From the NCBI GenBank assembly GCA_963665045.2, contig CAXXJQ010000003.1, positions 558,001 to 622,000 of the forward strand: 64,000 nucleotides of DNA, written 5' to 3'. The notes beneath the pieces were generated by a model. That model ran no database searches. It was given only the letters and a program-made list of their open reading frames with translations, and had not been told where the DNA came from. This DNA is from JAFGRU01 sp016934985. Its GTDB lineage: Bacteria > Desulfobacterota > Desulfuromonadia > Desulfuromonadales > JAAYDE01. Shown piece by piece: positions 9,897 through 18,370 of this stretch. Position numbers and translations under genes: made by a program. Positions within the stretch are counted from its first letter, which is position 1, and every line of letters starts with the position of its first letter.

Positions 9897-12272
9897 ATGG
9901 CGACTAACGGGAAAAAACGCAAAAGTGAAAAGAGCCGGCGCTCTTCACCCCTCTGGCTGAAGCGGCTCTTCCGGCTTTTAAATGAAGATCGTCAGCGCAA
10001 CCTGGTTATGGTTCTGCTGGCCCTTTGCCTGGCCAGTTTTACCGTTTTCAAAGGGGGCGGGGTCCCTTCACATTATACCCCGGGGGATGTGGCCACGCGG
10101 GATATCAAGGCGCCGCGCGATCTTCTGGTGGCTGAAAAAAATCTCACCGACAAAAAACGTCTCGAAGCCGAGAGAGCGGTTCTTCCTCTCTATGATTTCG
10201 ACCCGCAGGTCGGAAAAAATATTGCTCTGAAGTTAAAAGAGGCACTCCTGATCCTGGACCGGGAAAAATCTGCGCCAGAAGAGGGAAGCGCTGCCTCGGC
10301 CGAAAGTCTGGAAGTTTTGGAGATCCCCCTTTCCGAAGAGGAATTGAAGAATCTGCGGGACAGTCTGCCGGCCGGCAAAGGATTTGAGCCCTTTCAGAAA
10401 TTGTTTGTCCTGGGTTACCAGACCAAAGTTGTCGGCAATCTCCAGCTCTTTGAGGCCGATTCTGAAAAGGGCATCATCCTGCGTAATCTCCAGAATGATC
10501 AGGAAGCGAAGGTCACGCGCCTGCAGAATGTCAGCAGTCTCGAAGATGTCGCCGGGCGCATCGAAAAGCTGCTGGGGGAGGAAGGCGAATTCCCGCCGGC
10601 TTTTTCCAAGGCGTTTCTGCCGGTCGTTGAAAAACTTGTGCGGCCGAATCTCACTTTTAACAAGAATGAAACCGAAGCCCGTAAAAAGGCGGCTGCAGAA
10701 GCTGTCAACCCGGTTCTCTACCAGGTGAAAAAAGGGGAGATGATCGTTCGCGAAGGGGAACGATTAACTTCCGGGCAGGTGGAGAAGCTCAACGCCTTTC
10801 AGGAAAAAAGTGAGGATTTCAGTCTTTTTTATATGGTTGTCGGCCTGGCTTTATCGATTTTCGTTTTATTTCAGGTCTTTCACCTTTTTGCCAGGAAAAA
10901 TATCCGGAAATACGCCCCAACCAACAAGGATCTGTTTTTCCTGGTTTGTCTTCTAGGCAGCCTTTTCCCTCTCTTTAGACTCGCCATGTTTGTTGCAGAT
11001 GCCTTGGGAAGCGTTTTTCCCTATATTGAGGCGGCTGGATATTATTATCTTTTCCCCTTTGCCGCCGGTGCTATGCTGGTCCGAATTGTCCTGAATTCGG
11101 AAATAGCTCTAATCTTTTCAATTATTTCAGCTCTTTTGTTCGGAGCTCTGTTTGGTAATGACCTGTTTATTACCTTTTACGCTCTTGTGGGCAGCCTCAT
11201 TGGCGCCCACGGCGTCCGTCAATGCGAGACGCGTTCGACCCTCTACCTGGCCGGTCTGCGGCTGTCCCTGTTCAATGCTTTGATGGTTCTTGGTCTTTAC
11301 CTCATGACGACCAAAAGTTTCGATATCCAGCTTATCTATCAGTTGACTTTGGCAGTGGCCGGCGGGCTTCTCTGTTCCGTGATAGTAACCGGCACCGTCC
11401 CTCTGATCGAATCCTTGTTTAAATACACCACCAACATCAAGCTCCTGGAACTGGCAAATATGAACAACCCCCTGCTGCGTGACTTAATGATCCAGGCGCC
11501 AGGGACTTATCACCACTCCATCGTTGTCGGCAACCTGGTGGAGGCTGCCGCCGAAGCGATCAGCGCCAATCCTTTGCTGGCCCGCGTGGGAGCCTATTAT
11601 CATGACATCGGCAAGGTCCGTAAACCTTTATATTTTATTGAAAACCTTGGCCGGCAGGAAAATAAGCACGACAAGTTAAATCCGTCCATGAGTGCTCTGA
11701 TTTTGATGGCTCATGCCAAGGACGGGGTTGATCTGGCCCGTGAATGCAAACTGGGGGAACCTCTTGAGGACATCATCCGTCAGCATCACGGCACGACCCT
11801 GATCCAGTATTTTTATGAAAAGGCGAAAAACCGCAAAGATAGCGGCGATGTTCTTGTGGACGAACGGGATTATCGCTATCCCGGCCCTAAACCCCAGTCC
11901 CGGGAAGCTGCCCTGATCATGCTGGCGGACGCTGTGGAAGCAGCCAGCCGTACCCTCACGGACCCCACCCCCGCCCGCATCAAAGGGATGGTGCAGAAGA
12001 TCATCAACAACATTTTTATTGACGGTCAGTTGGACAACTGCGAGCTTACCCTCAAGGATTTTCATCTTATCGCCAAGAGTTTCAACCTGATCATGACGGG
12101 GATGTTTCATCAGCGCATTGATTACCCTGAGCCCGTTTCCAGGGATAAGGACGGTGGAAAAAATAAAAATGGAGACAGTTCAGATCGAGAACAGGCAGGC
12201 AAGCCGAAAGATCGACCTGCCGAAACTAGAGAAGGTGGCGCAAAGGATCTTAAGCGTCTTGGCATGTCCTGA
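9897..12272 (+). CDS. Membrane HD-domain phosphohydrolase of the PgpH/YqfF (7TMR-HD) family
   Basis: About 791 residues. One N-terminal membrane helix (about residues 35-55) is followed by a large extracytoplasmic 7TMR-HDED domain to about 300. Seven or so membrane helices run from about 310 to 520. A cytoplasmic HD domain has HHSIVVGNL and the metal motif YYHDIGK. Listerial PgpH of this family hydrolyses cyclic di-AMP; whether this protein does cannot be told. The ATG at 9897 directly follows phoH and was preferred to an ATG at 9864 inside phoH. The last 35-40 residues are charged, low-complexity and rich in K, D and G. They overlap ybeY in another frame by 104 bp and look like a frame extension rather than a folded part. 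Confidence 0.88.
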   Translation: MATNGKKRKSEKSRRSSPLWLKRLFRLLNEDRQRNLVMVLLALCLASFTVFKGGGVPSHYTPGDVATRDIKAPRDLLVAEKNLTDKKRLEAERAVLPLYDFDPQVGKNIALKLKEALLILDREKSAPEEGSAASAESLEVLEIPLSEEELKNLRDSLPAGKGFEPFQKLFVLGYQTKVVGNLQLFEADSEKGIILRNLQNDQEAKVTRLQNVSSLEDVAGRIEKLLGEEGEFPPAFSKAFLPVVEKLVRPNLTFNKNETEARKKAAAEAVNPVLYQVKKGEMIVREGERLTSGQVEKLNAFQEKSEDFSLFYMVVGLALSIFVLFQVFHLFARKNIRKYAPTNKDLFFLVCLLGSLFPLFRLAMFVADALGSVFPYIEAAGYYYLFPFAAGAMLVRIVLNSEIALIFSIISALLFGALFGNDLFITFYALVGSLIGAHGVRQCETRSTLYLAGLRLSLFNALMVLGLYLMTTKSFDIQLIYQLTLAVAGGLLCSVIVTGTVPLIESLFKYTTNIKLLELANMNNPLLRDLMIQAPGTYHHSIVVGNLVEAAAEAISANPLLARVGAYYHDIGKVRKPLYFIENLGRQENKHDKLNPSMSALILMAHAKDGVDLARECKLGEPLEDIIRQHHGTTLIQYFYEKAKNRKDSGDVLVDERDYRYPGPKPQSREAALIMLADAVEAASRTLTDPTPARIKGMVQKIINNIFIDGQLDNCELTLKDFHLIAKSFNLIMTGMFHQRIDYPEPVSRDKDGGKNKNGDSSDREQAGKPKDRPAETREGGAKDLKRLGMS

Positions 12273-12627
12273 CGCGCTGCTTTCTGTGGTGCTGGTGGAC
12301 GATGTCGAAATCCGGGAGCTTAATCTTCGTTATCTGGAACGAGACCGGGCCACCAACGTTATTTCCTTCCCTATGCAGGAAGGGGAGTGGGGAGGATTAA
12401 ACCCCTTCCTCCTTGGAGATGTGGTTATTTCCGTTGACACGGCCTTTCGGGATGCGACTGAAGGCGGAGTATCTCTGGAGAGTGAGCTTTATTTTCTACT
12501 CATTCACGGTATTTTGCACCTGACCGGTTACAATCATGAAAATGTCGGTGAGGAAGAGACCCGGCGCATGGAAGCCAAAGAGACAGAGCTTTTCACCTTG
12601 ATCAAGAAGGAGTTTTCCGGGGAGTAG
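12169..12627 (+). CDS. ybeY: Endoribonuclease YbeY (rRNA maturation factor)
   Basis: A zinc-dependent endoribonuclease needed for 16S rRNA 3'-end maturation and ribosome quality control. From the ATG at 12169 it is 152 residues. The metal motif reads HGILHLTGYNHE; the family consensus has Asp before the third His, and here it is Asn, a mild variant. NVISFP and LGDVVIS are also family pieces. A GTG at 12154 with AAGG upstream is an alternative start adding five residues. The coding region begins inside the end of the preceding gene in a different frame. Confidence 0.93.
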   Translation: METVQIENRQASRKIDLPKLEKVAQRILSVLACPDALLSVVLVDDVEIRELNLRYLERDRATNVISFPMQEGEWGGLNPFLLGDVVISVDTAFRDATEGGVSLESELYFLLIHGILHLTGYNHENVGEEETRRMEAKETELFTLIKKEFSGE

Positions 12628-12630
12628 CCG

Positions 12631-13335
12631 GTGGTAAAACGACCATCCAACTGGCTGGAAAGTCTGAATTGCGCCATTGAGGGCATCCTCTGGGCGGCCC
12701 GAACTCAGCGCAATCTTCGTTACCATTTCATTGTTTCTGTTTTAGTGGTAGTGGCGGCCATGGCTTTTCGGGTCTCGGCTCTGGAATTGATTTTCCTGGC
12801 CATGGCCATTGCCCTGGTTTTTTTCGCGGAACTGGTCAATACGGCTATCGAGGTCATTGTTGATCTGGTTTCCCCGGAATTTCACCCCTTGGCCAGGCAG
12901 GCCAAAGATGTGGCTGCCGGTGCGGTTCTGGTGGCCTGCATTGGTGCTGTAGTCATCGGTTATCTGGCCCTTTCGCGCTACCTTTTTCAAAGCACCGGCG
13001 GTGGTTTCAGCGGCATTGGACGGCCTCCCGGCGAGGTTGCTCTTTTTTCCGTCCTGACCGTAACCATTCTGGTTATATTGTTGAAAAGTCTGTTCAAGAG
13101 CGGCATGCCTCTTAAGGGGGGTATGCCGAGCGGCCATGCGGCGGTGGCTTTTTCCATCGCCACTTCCGTGGTATTTATTCAATCCAGCATAACTCTTTCA
13201 GTGCTCGGTTATATTCTGGCTTTCATTGTCGGCCAAAGCCGGGTTTTGCTCAAGATTCACTCTTCTCTGGAGGTGATGGCGGGTGCCGCTGTCGGAGTGC
13301 TGGTGACCATTGTTTTGTATCTGATTTATCCATAA
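12631..13335 (+). CDS. Undecaprenol/diacylglycerol kinase fused to a PAP2 phosphatase
   Basis: A 234-residue membrane protein made of two domains. Residues about 1-120 are a DgkA-type kinase: three helices with FFAELVNTAIE and the ARQAKDVAAGAVL active-site stretch. Residues about 130-234 are a PAP2 phosphatase with the conserved GMPSGHAA motif and, after it, SRVLLKIHSSLEV. Such fusions could phosphorylate undecaprenol and dephosphorylate its pyrophosphate in one chain, serving the lipid carrier cycle of cell-wall synthesis; this role is inferred. It starts at a GTG only 3 bp after ybeY and ends the operon. Confidence 0.9.
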   Translation: MVKRPSNWLESLNCAIEGILWAARTQRNLRYHFIVSVLVVVAAMAFRVSALELIFLAMAIALVFFAELVNTAIEVIVDLVSPEFHPLARQAKDVAAGAVLVACIGAVVIGYLALSRYLFQSTGGGFSGIGRPPGEVALFSVLTVTILVILLKSLFKSGMPLKGGMPSGHAAVAFSIATSVVFIQSSITLSVLGYILAFIVGQSRVLLKIHSSLEVMAGAAVGVLVTIVLYLIYP

Positions 13336-13340
13336 AAACA

Positions 13341-13433
13341 GTGTTAAGTTTCAAGTGTTAAGTTTAAACCCCGGCAAGTGACGATTTTTTCTTACCACTT
13401 AACACTTACCACTTAACACTTAACACTTAACAC
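13341..13433. repeat. GTGTTAAGT repeat cluster in inverted arrangement
   Basis: GTGTTAAGTTTCAAGTGTTAAGT sits at 13341-13363 as two direct units. ACTTAACAC units follow at 13397-13405 and, as three tandem copies sharing ends, at 13411-13433. The two sides are complementary over about 20 of 23 positions and could form a long stem with a roughly 47-base loop. It lies between dgkA/PAP2 and the CBS gene and may act as a transcription barrier or simply be a slippage-grown repeat. Confidence 0.7.
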
Positions 13434-13454
13434 CGCTTTTAATCAAAGGAGCTA

Positions 13455-14321
13455 TTGTTGGACGACGATCGAGGGGCTGATTCTCCCGGGTTGCTGAAAA
13501 TCTTGTTGCGGGGCATGCTAGGTAAGCGCAGGGCGCGGAGTGAGGAAGAACTCCAGGAAATTATCGATGCCTCGGAAAAAGAAGGAATAATTAACGAGGA
13601 AGAGGGGGAAATGCTCCACTCCATATTCGAGCTAGGGGATACCATTGTCCGTGAGATCATGGTCCCTCGCACCGAGATGGATTGTTGCAGTATCGACGCT
13701 TCCATTAACGAACTGCTGTCAGCCATTAACAGTTCCGGGCACTCGAAAATCCCCGTTTATCGCAATACGGCCGACGAAATCGTCGGCATTGTCCATGCCA
13801 AGGATCTCCTCCGTTTCTGGAGTTCCGATGAGTCAACGGTGCATCTTTCGGATATCATGCGCAAGCCGTTCTTCGTCCCTGAGGCCATGACCCTGGAGCA
13901 ATTGCTTAAGGAGTTCCGCCGCAAGCGGGTCCATATTGCCATTGCCATCGATGAGTATGGCGGGACTTCGGGAATGGTCACCTTCGCCGATCTGATCGAA
14001 GAGATTGTCGGCGAGGTCAGCGATGAGGACGATCTGGACGAGCCCCGCATGGTGGAGGAAAGCGAGGGTGTTCTATTAGTGGACGGCCGTCTGAACGTCG
14101 AAGAGCTGGAAGAATATTTCGACATTACCATCACCAAGGAAAAATTCGATACTGTGGCGGGCTGGGTTTCTCACCTTTTCGGTCATGTGCCCCAAGAGGG
14201 GGAGGAGGTGGTCGCCGAAAACCTGAAAATGCGGGTGGTTGTAGCCGATCCGCGGAAAATTCAAAAAGTCAGGGTTGAAACCGACCTGCCTGAAACCTCC
14301 GACGCAGAATCTGTGGAATGA
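13455..14321 (+). CDS. CBS-pair and CorC/HlyC transporter-associated domain protein
   Basis: A 288-residue cytoplasmic protein of the CorC/YbeX type. It has a short acidic N-terminus, two CBS repeats (about residues 70-190, with VPRTEMDC and later AIAIDEYGGTSGMVT), and a C-terminal CorC_HlyC domain (about 205-280, with VDGRLNVEELEEYF). Family members are linked to divalent-cation efflux and to ribosome maturation; ybeX commonly sits beside ybeY and lnt, as here. Translation starts at one of two adjacent TTG codons after AAAGGA. Its stop overlaps the lnt start in an ATGA. Confidence 0.88.
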   Translation: MLDDDRGADSPGLLKILLRGMLGKRRARSEEELQEIIDASEKEGIINEEEGEMLHSIFELGDTIVREIMVPRTEMDCCSIDASINELLSAINSSGHSKIPVYRNTADEIVGIVHAKDLLRFWSSDESTVHLSDIMRKPFFVPEAMTLEQLLKEFRRKRVHIAIAIDEYGGTSGMVTFADLIEEIVGEVSDEDDLDEPRMVEESEGVLLVDGRLNVEELEEYFDITITKEKFDTVAGWVSHLFGHVPQEGEEVVAENLKMRVVVADPRKIQKVRVETDLPETSDAESVE

Positions 14322-15868
14322 AAATAAATTACTTATTTCGGGGCAACCGGTTTTTGATCTTGGCCTGCCTTTCCGGGTTTTTGCTGGCCCTTTCTTTCCC
14401 CCGTTGCGATTTTTCCGCTTGTGCCTGGCTGGCCCTTATACCCCTGTTTCTCGTTATTGATGAAAAACCTTTTGCCGGAGGCTTCTGGACCGGATTTTGC
14501 TTTTTCGCCGCTGCTCTTTACTGGGTTAATATCGTCATGACTACCTATGGCGGTATGAATCTGTTTTTTTCCTTCGCCGCCTACCTGATGCTGTGTGTTT
14601 ACCTGGCCCTTTATTTCGGCGCCGCTACCTGGTCGGCGTGGCGTCTCCGAAAAGCTTTCGGCCTGCCTTACTGGCTGTCCCTGCCGTTTTTGTGGGTGGC
14701 GGCCGAATATCTGCGTTCTTTCCTTTTTTCCGGGTTTCCTTGGGTGAACCTCGGCTATTCCCAGCACCGGCATCTGCTCATGATTCAGTCGGCTGATCTT
14801 TTCGGTGTCTATGGCCTGACCTTTTTGATTATCCTGGTCAATGCCGGATTGGCCCATTTCTACGCCGTGATTCGAAACCGTTCTTTGCGGATGCAGGATG
14901 GGCTGGTGGTGGCTGTTTTAATCGGGTGTTTTTCGGCCAATGTTTTTTACGGCATATATCGCCTGGAGCAGTCTCCTGATGAAAGGGAGAAGAGTATTCA
15001 TGCCGTGGTGGTCCAGGGAAATATCGATCAGTCCATCAAATGGGACCCCGCCTATCAAAAAGCGACGCTGGAGCGTTACCAGCGACTTTCGGAAGAGGCT
15101 GTGGCAAAGGAACGCGCCGATCTGGTCATCTGGCCGGAAAGCGCTACCCCCTTCTATTTCAATGAGGGGGAGGAGCTCAGCGACATGGTTAGGGGCATTC
15201 CAGGGAAAATTGACGCGGAACTGCTTTTCGGTGCCCCCGCGTATGAGATATCCAACCGCCGGGCCCGCTACCTGAACAGTGCTTTTTTGATGTCCAAAGC
15301 CGGGAAAGAACTGGGCCGAAGCGACAAGATTCATCTGGTGCCCTTTGGCGAGTACAATCCCTTCGGTCGCTTTTTCCCTTTTCTGGAAAAAATGGTGGCC
15401 GGCATCGGGGATTTTTCACCCGGCACCATCAAGCCTCTCCCCTTCGAAAAAGGCAAAGCCGGCGTCCTCATTTGTTTTGAGGCGATTTTTCCTGAAATTG
15501 CAAGAAATTATACGCGCAAGGGGTGCGACCTGCTGGTCAATATTACCAACGATGCCTGGTTCGGCCATTCGTCGGCTCCTTTTCAGCATCTTTCCATGAC
15601 CCTTTTTCGTGCTGTGGAAAACCGGGTTTGGATTGCCCGGGCTGCCAATACCGGAATTTCGGCTTTTATCGCCCCCTCAGGCCGGGTTGTTTCGCAAACC
15701 GGTATTTTTAAAACCCTGTCTTTGAGTGCTGAAATCGGATTGGGTAGCAGGGCCACCCTTTATAATCGTATTGGCGATGCGGTGCCTGCGGTTTTTTTGC
15801 TTCTTTCCGGCCTGGCTATCTTTACGGCTCAGTTCCGTCTCTACAGGAAAAAAGAACAGGCCCGATAA
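14318..15868 (+). CDS. lnt: Apolipoprotein N-acyltransferase
   Basis: An inner-membrane enzyme that adds the third acyl chain to the N-terminal cysteine of lipoproteins. It has 516 residues, with about seven N-terminal membrane helices, then a nitrilase-like periplasmic domain (about 225-480) and a final helix. The catalytic triad is present: E274 in WPESATP, K337 in SDKIHLVPFGEYN and C386 in VLICFEAIFPE. The start overlaps the CBS gene stop, so the two are cotranslated. Coding ends at 15868 with a weak CAGGCC/GGCCTG hairpin over the stop. Confidence 0.96.
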   Translation: MKINYLFRGNRFLILACLSGFLLALSFPRCDFSACAWLALIPLFLVIDEKPFAGGFWTGFCFFAAALYWVNIVMTTYGGMNLFFSFAAYLMLCVYLALYFGAATWSAWRLRKAFGLPYWLSLPFLWVAAEYLRSFLFSGFPWVNLGYSQHRHLLMIQSADLFGVYGLTFLIILVNAGLAHFYAVIRNRSLRMQDGLVVAVLIGCFSANVFYGIYRLEQSPDEREKSIHAVVVQGNIDQSIKWDPAYQKATLERYQRLSEEAVAKERADLVIWPESATPFYFNEGEELSDMVRGIPGKIDAELLFGAPAYEISNRRARYLNSAFLMSKAGKELGRSDKIHLVPFGEYNPFGRFFPFLEKMVAGIGDFSPGTIKPLPFEKGKAGVLICFEAIFPEIARNYTRKGCDLLVNITNDAWFGHSSAPFQHLSMTLFRAVENRVWIARAANTGISAFIAPSGRVVSQTGIFKTLSLSAEIGLGSRATLYNRIGDAVPAVFLLLSGLAIFTAQFRLYRKKEQAR

Positions 15869-15931
15869 AATCAGGCCTGCAGGGTCCAAAATTGAAATTG
15901 TCAAAAGAAAAGGCGGGAGAGCGTTTCCCGA

Positions 15932-16189
15932 TTATTCCTTGTTTTCTGCCTCTTTTTCCTTTTCTTTCAAGCTTTCGTCGTATGCCGAAAGCTCCCTTTC
16001 TTTGGCGACTTCGAGGGAAAACTCTTCGTTGAATCTTTCCTTGTGTCTTTTGCAATATTCGTCGAGAAATTCCTGCTCGCCGCAGCCACCAAGTTCAATG
16101 ACCAATTCGTCGCGTATGTCGTCGTTCATATACCATTCGGCACCTTCGAAACCGACCTCGGTACCATCCGGCATTTTAACCATTTTCAT
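15932..16189 (-). CDS. Small acidic protein of unknown function
   Basis: About 85 residues from an ATG at 16189 with AGGGGG upstream; a longer in-frame start at 16234 is less likely. It begins MKMVKMPDGTEVGFEG and has two cysteines spaced 10 apart (CGEQEFLDEYC). The tail is highly charged, rich in Glu and Lys, and probably helical. There is no signal peptide. It converges with lnt. I do not recognise the family; the good ribosome site and coherent composition support it being real. Confidence 0.6.
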   Translation of the reverse strand: MKMVKMPDGTEVGFEGAEWYMNDDIRDELVIELGGCGEQEFLDEYCKRHKERFNEEFSLEVAKERELSAYDESLKEKEKEAENKE

Positions 16190-16394
16190 TTTTGTTCCCC
16201 CTTTCGATGTTGTATCCTTTATATTGTCGATCAATCATTCTTTAAGTCAAGACCTAACCATGCAAAACCTTCTGAGAGGAGGTTCCGGGGGCAGGAGCTT
16301 TCCGAATACTCAATTTGGGGTAATATAAATGGATACCGTCAGCGAATCAACTGTCTTTTTCCTGTCTGGTTTGTTCATGAGATGGAGTTGGTTT

Positions 16395-16529
16395 GTGGCT
16401 GTTCACCACGATGGATTCCTGCTGCTTATGAAAAGGCCATCTCCAGCTCGAATGGCGGCAGTTAAGCCTCAAGGGTAAGTTTACGTGGTCCTTGGCGTGG
16501 GCAGGGTGAGGCGGTCAGCGGCAATTATG
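16395..16529 (+). repeat. Dispersed MITE-like element, copy A (diverged)
   Basis: This aligns over its whole length with copy B: the stretches around ATGAAAAGGCCATC, GGCGGCAGTTAAGCC, TTACGTGGTCCTTGG and the GGCAATTATG end. Boundaries are approximate, no target duplication is visible, and the stem of the core hairpin is partly lost. It ends about 28 bp before the start of the next gene. The stretch 16190-16394 before it holds nothing recognisable. Confidence 0.6.
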
Positions 16530-16556
16530 TTTTTATCAAGGGGAGAAATCTGATTT

Positions 16557-17297
16557 ATGCGTATGAAATGGGAAACAAAACTGGGAATTTTCCTGATTGG
16601 TTCGTCAGTGCTGATTTTCCTGGTCAAAACCCTCACCATGGGCAGAATTCCGGATACCTACGCTTACATCTTTAATGCCCTGGGATTTCTTCCCATCAAC
16701 GTTCTTTTGGTAACCCTGATCCTCAATAAACTTCTTCACGTGCGGGCACAGGAAGCCAGGCTGGAAAAACTCAACATGGTCATCAGTACCTTTTTTTCGG
16801 AAATGGGCACCGACCTGCTGGCCGAGTTGGCCTCCCATGACGAAGAGGTCGCAGGTAAGCAGGCCTTGCTTCGAGTCGATGCCGATTGGGAAAAGAAAAA
16901 TTTCAAAAAGGCGGCCAAGGCTCTTGAATCCGTACCTTTCGAGGTCAACCCCACCCATGTGGATCTCCCGGTTTTGCGGGAATTTTTCCTGGAAAAAAGA
17001 AATTTTCTTCTCAGGCTCATGGAAAATCCCATGCTTTACGAGCATGAGGCTTTCACCGATGTTCTGCGTGCGGTGTTTCATTTGACCGAAGAACTGGAAA
17101 GAAGAAAAAAGGAAACTTCCCTCCCCGATACCGATGTCGATCACTTGCGGGGTGATTTTAAGCGTGTCTATGAACGCCTGGTTCCTGCCTGGCTTCAGTA
17201 CATGGATTATCAGCGGGTCAACTATCCTTACCTGTTTTCGCTGGCGGTGCGGACCAATCCTTTTGACCGCCATGCTTCTCCCGTAGTAACGGGTTGA
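16557..17297 (+). CDS. Conserved-looking membrane protein of unknown function
   Basis: 246 residues. Two hydrophobic helices occupy about 8-28 and 34-58. The remaining cytoplasmic part, about 185 residues, is rich in Glu, Lys and Leu and probably mostly helical. No catalytic motif is visible. AGGGGAG precedes the ATG. It lies between a repeat copy and the rpsB promoter, so it is probably transcribed alone, and I cannot assign a role. Confidence 0.75.
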   Translation: MRMKWETKLGIFLIGSSVLIFLVKTLTMGRIPDTYAYIFNALGFLPINVLLVTLILNKLLHVRAQEARLEKLNMVISTFFSEMGTDLLAELASHDEEVAGKQALLRVDADWEKKNFKKAAKALESVPFEVNPTHVDLPVLREFFLEKRNFLLRLMENPMLYEHEAFTDVLRAVFHLTEELERRKKETSLPDTDVDHLRGDFKRVYERLVPAWLQYMDYQRVNYPYLFSLAVRTNPFDRHASPVVTG

Positions 17298-17325
17298 TCA
17301 GGCACTGTTTCAAAGCAATTTCCCC

Positions 17326-17354
17326 TTGCCATTGTGGGGTTTGCATGTTATAGA
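17326..17354 (+). promoter_or_regulatory. Promoter of the rpsB-tsf transcription unit
   Basis: TTGCCA (17326-17331), a 17-bp spacer and TATAGA (17349-17354). The predicted start near 17361 leaves a leader of about 120 bases before rpsB, room for the autoregulation seen in many rpsB operons. Confidence 0.6.
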
Positions 17355-17480
17355 ATCCAATTCGAAGAAAGTTCACACGCCCTTTGATCCTTCTGATGGG
17401 TGTCCGGTTGCTCAGGCCCGGATTTTCAGGGGAAATGACAGGGGCGGACGATTCAACCAACCAAGTAAAGGAGTTTAAAA

Positions 17481-18275
17481 ATGCCCCAGATCAGCATGAA
17501 GCAATTGTTGGAAGCAGGTGTCCATTTCGGGCATCAGACCAAGCGTTGGAACCCGAAAATGAAACCCTATATTTTCGGTGCGCGCAACGGGATTTATATT
17601 ATTGATCTTCAGAAAACCGTGCGCTGTTTTAAAAACGCTTATGATTTTCTTCGCGAAACCGTAAAAAACGGCGACAAAGTCCTGTTTGTCGGAACCAAAA
17701 AGCAGGCCCAGGATTCCATTCAGGAAGAGGCCGAGCGTGCGGGCCAGTTTTACGTCAACAGTCGTTGGCTGGGCGGCATGATGACTAACTTTTCCACCAT
17801 CAAAAAGAGTATTGACCGTCTGAAAAAAATCGAAGCCATGGCCGAGGATGGCACCTTCCAGCTGTTGACAAAAAAGGAAGTTTTGCAGCTGGAAAGAGAA
17901 AAAGCCAAGCTGGAGAAAAACCTGGGCGGCATCAAAGGCATGACCAAGCCCCCTGGAGCCATTTTCGTGGTTGATCCTAAAAAAGAACTGATTGGTGTGC
18001 GGGAGGCTCGCAAGCTTGGAGTGCCGGTCGTGGCTGTTGTAGACACAAACTGTGATCCCGATGAGATTGATTATGTCATTCCAGGTAATGACGACGCCAT
18101 TCGTGCCATCCGTCTTTTTGCCACCCGCATGGCCGATGCCTGTATCGAAGGTGCCAAAGCCCGTGAAGAGGAACTGCGGACGGATCAGGAAGGCGGCGAG
18201 TCTGAGGCCGGTGAACAAGCCGAAGTGGAAGTCGAAGCTCCTGCTGCGGAAGAACCAGTGGTCGAGGAAAAGTAA
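17481..18275 (+). CDS. rpsB: Ribosomal protein S2
   Basis: A 30S subunit protein. 264 residues starting at an ATG preceded by AAAGGAG. It has the N-terminal family signature (LLEAGVHFGHQTKRWNPKM) and the second signature around PGAIFVVDPKKE and VDTNCDPD. The C-terminal 35 residues form a Glu/Ala-rich acidic tail, common in this phylum. The operon order rpsB-tsf-pyrH-frr is the usual bacterial one. Confidence 0.98.
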   Translation: MPQISMKQLLEAGVHFGHQTKRWNPKMKPYIFGARNGIYIIDLQKTVRCFKNAYDFLRETVKNGDKVLFVGTKKQAQDSIQEEAERAGQFYVNSRWLGGMMTNFSTIKKSIDRLKKIEAMAEDGTFQLLTKKEVLQLEREKAKLEKNLGGIKGMTKPPGAIFVVDPKKELIGVREARKLGVPVVAVVDTNCDPDEIDYVIPGNDDAIRAIRLFATRMADACIEGAKAREEELRTDQEGGESEAGEQAEVEVEAPAAEEPVVEEK

Positions 18276-18288
18276 TATAAGAAACTTT

Positions 18289-18313
18289 AAAAGCGGCCTG
18301 TTGGGCCGCTTTT
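18289..18313 (+). terminator. Terminator/attenuator between rpsB and tsf
   Basis: AAAAGCGGCC, a five-base loop and GGCCGCTTTT. The T tract is short, so it probably attenuates rather than fully stops transcription into tsf. Confidence 0.75.
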
Positions 18314-18370
18314 AACATGTGTAGACCAATTATAATCGAATAAACGGTTTTTAATATTAAGGAGGAATCT

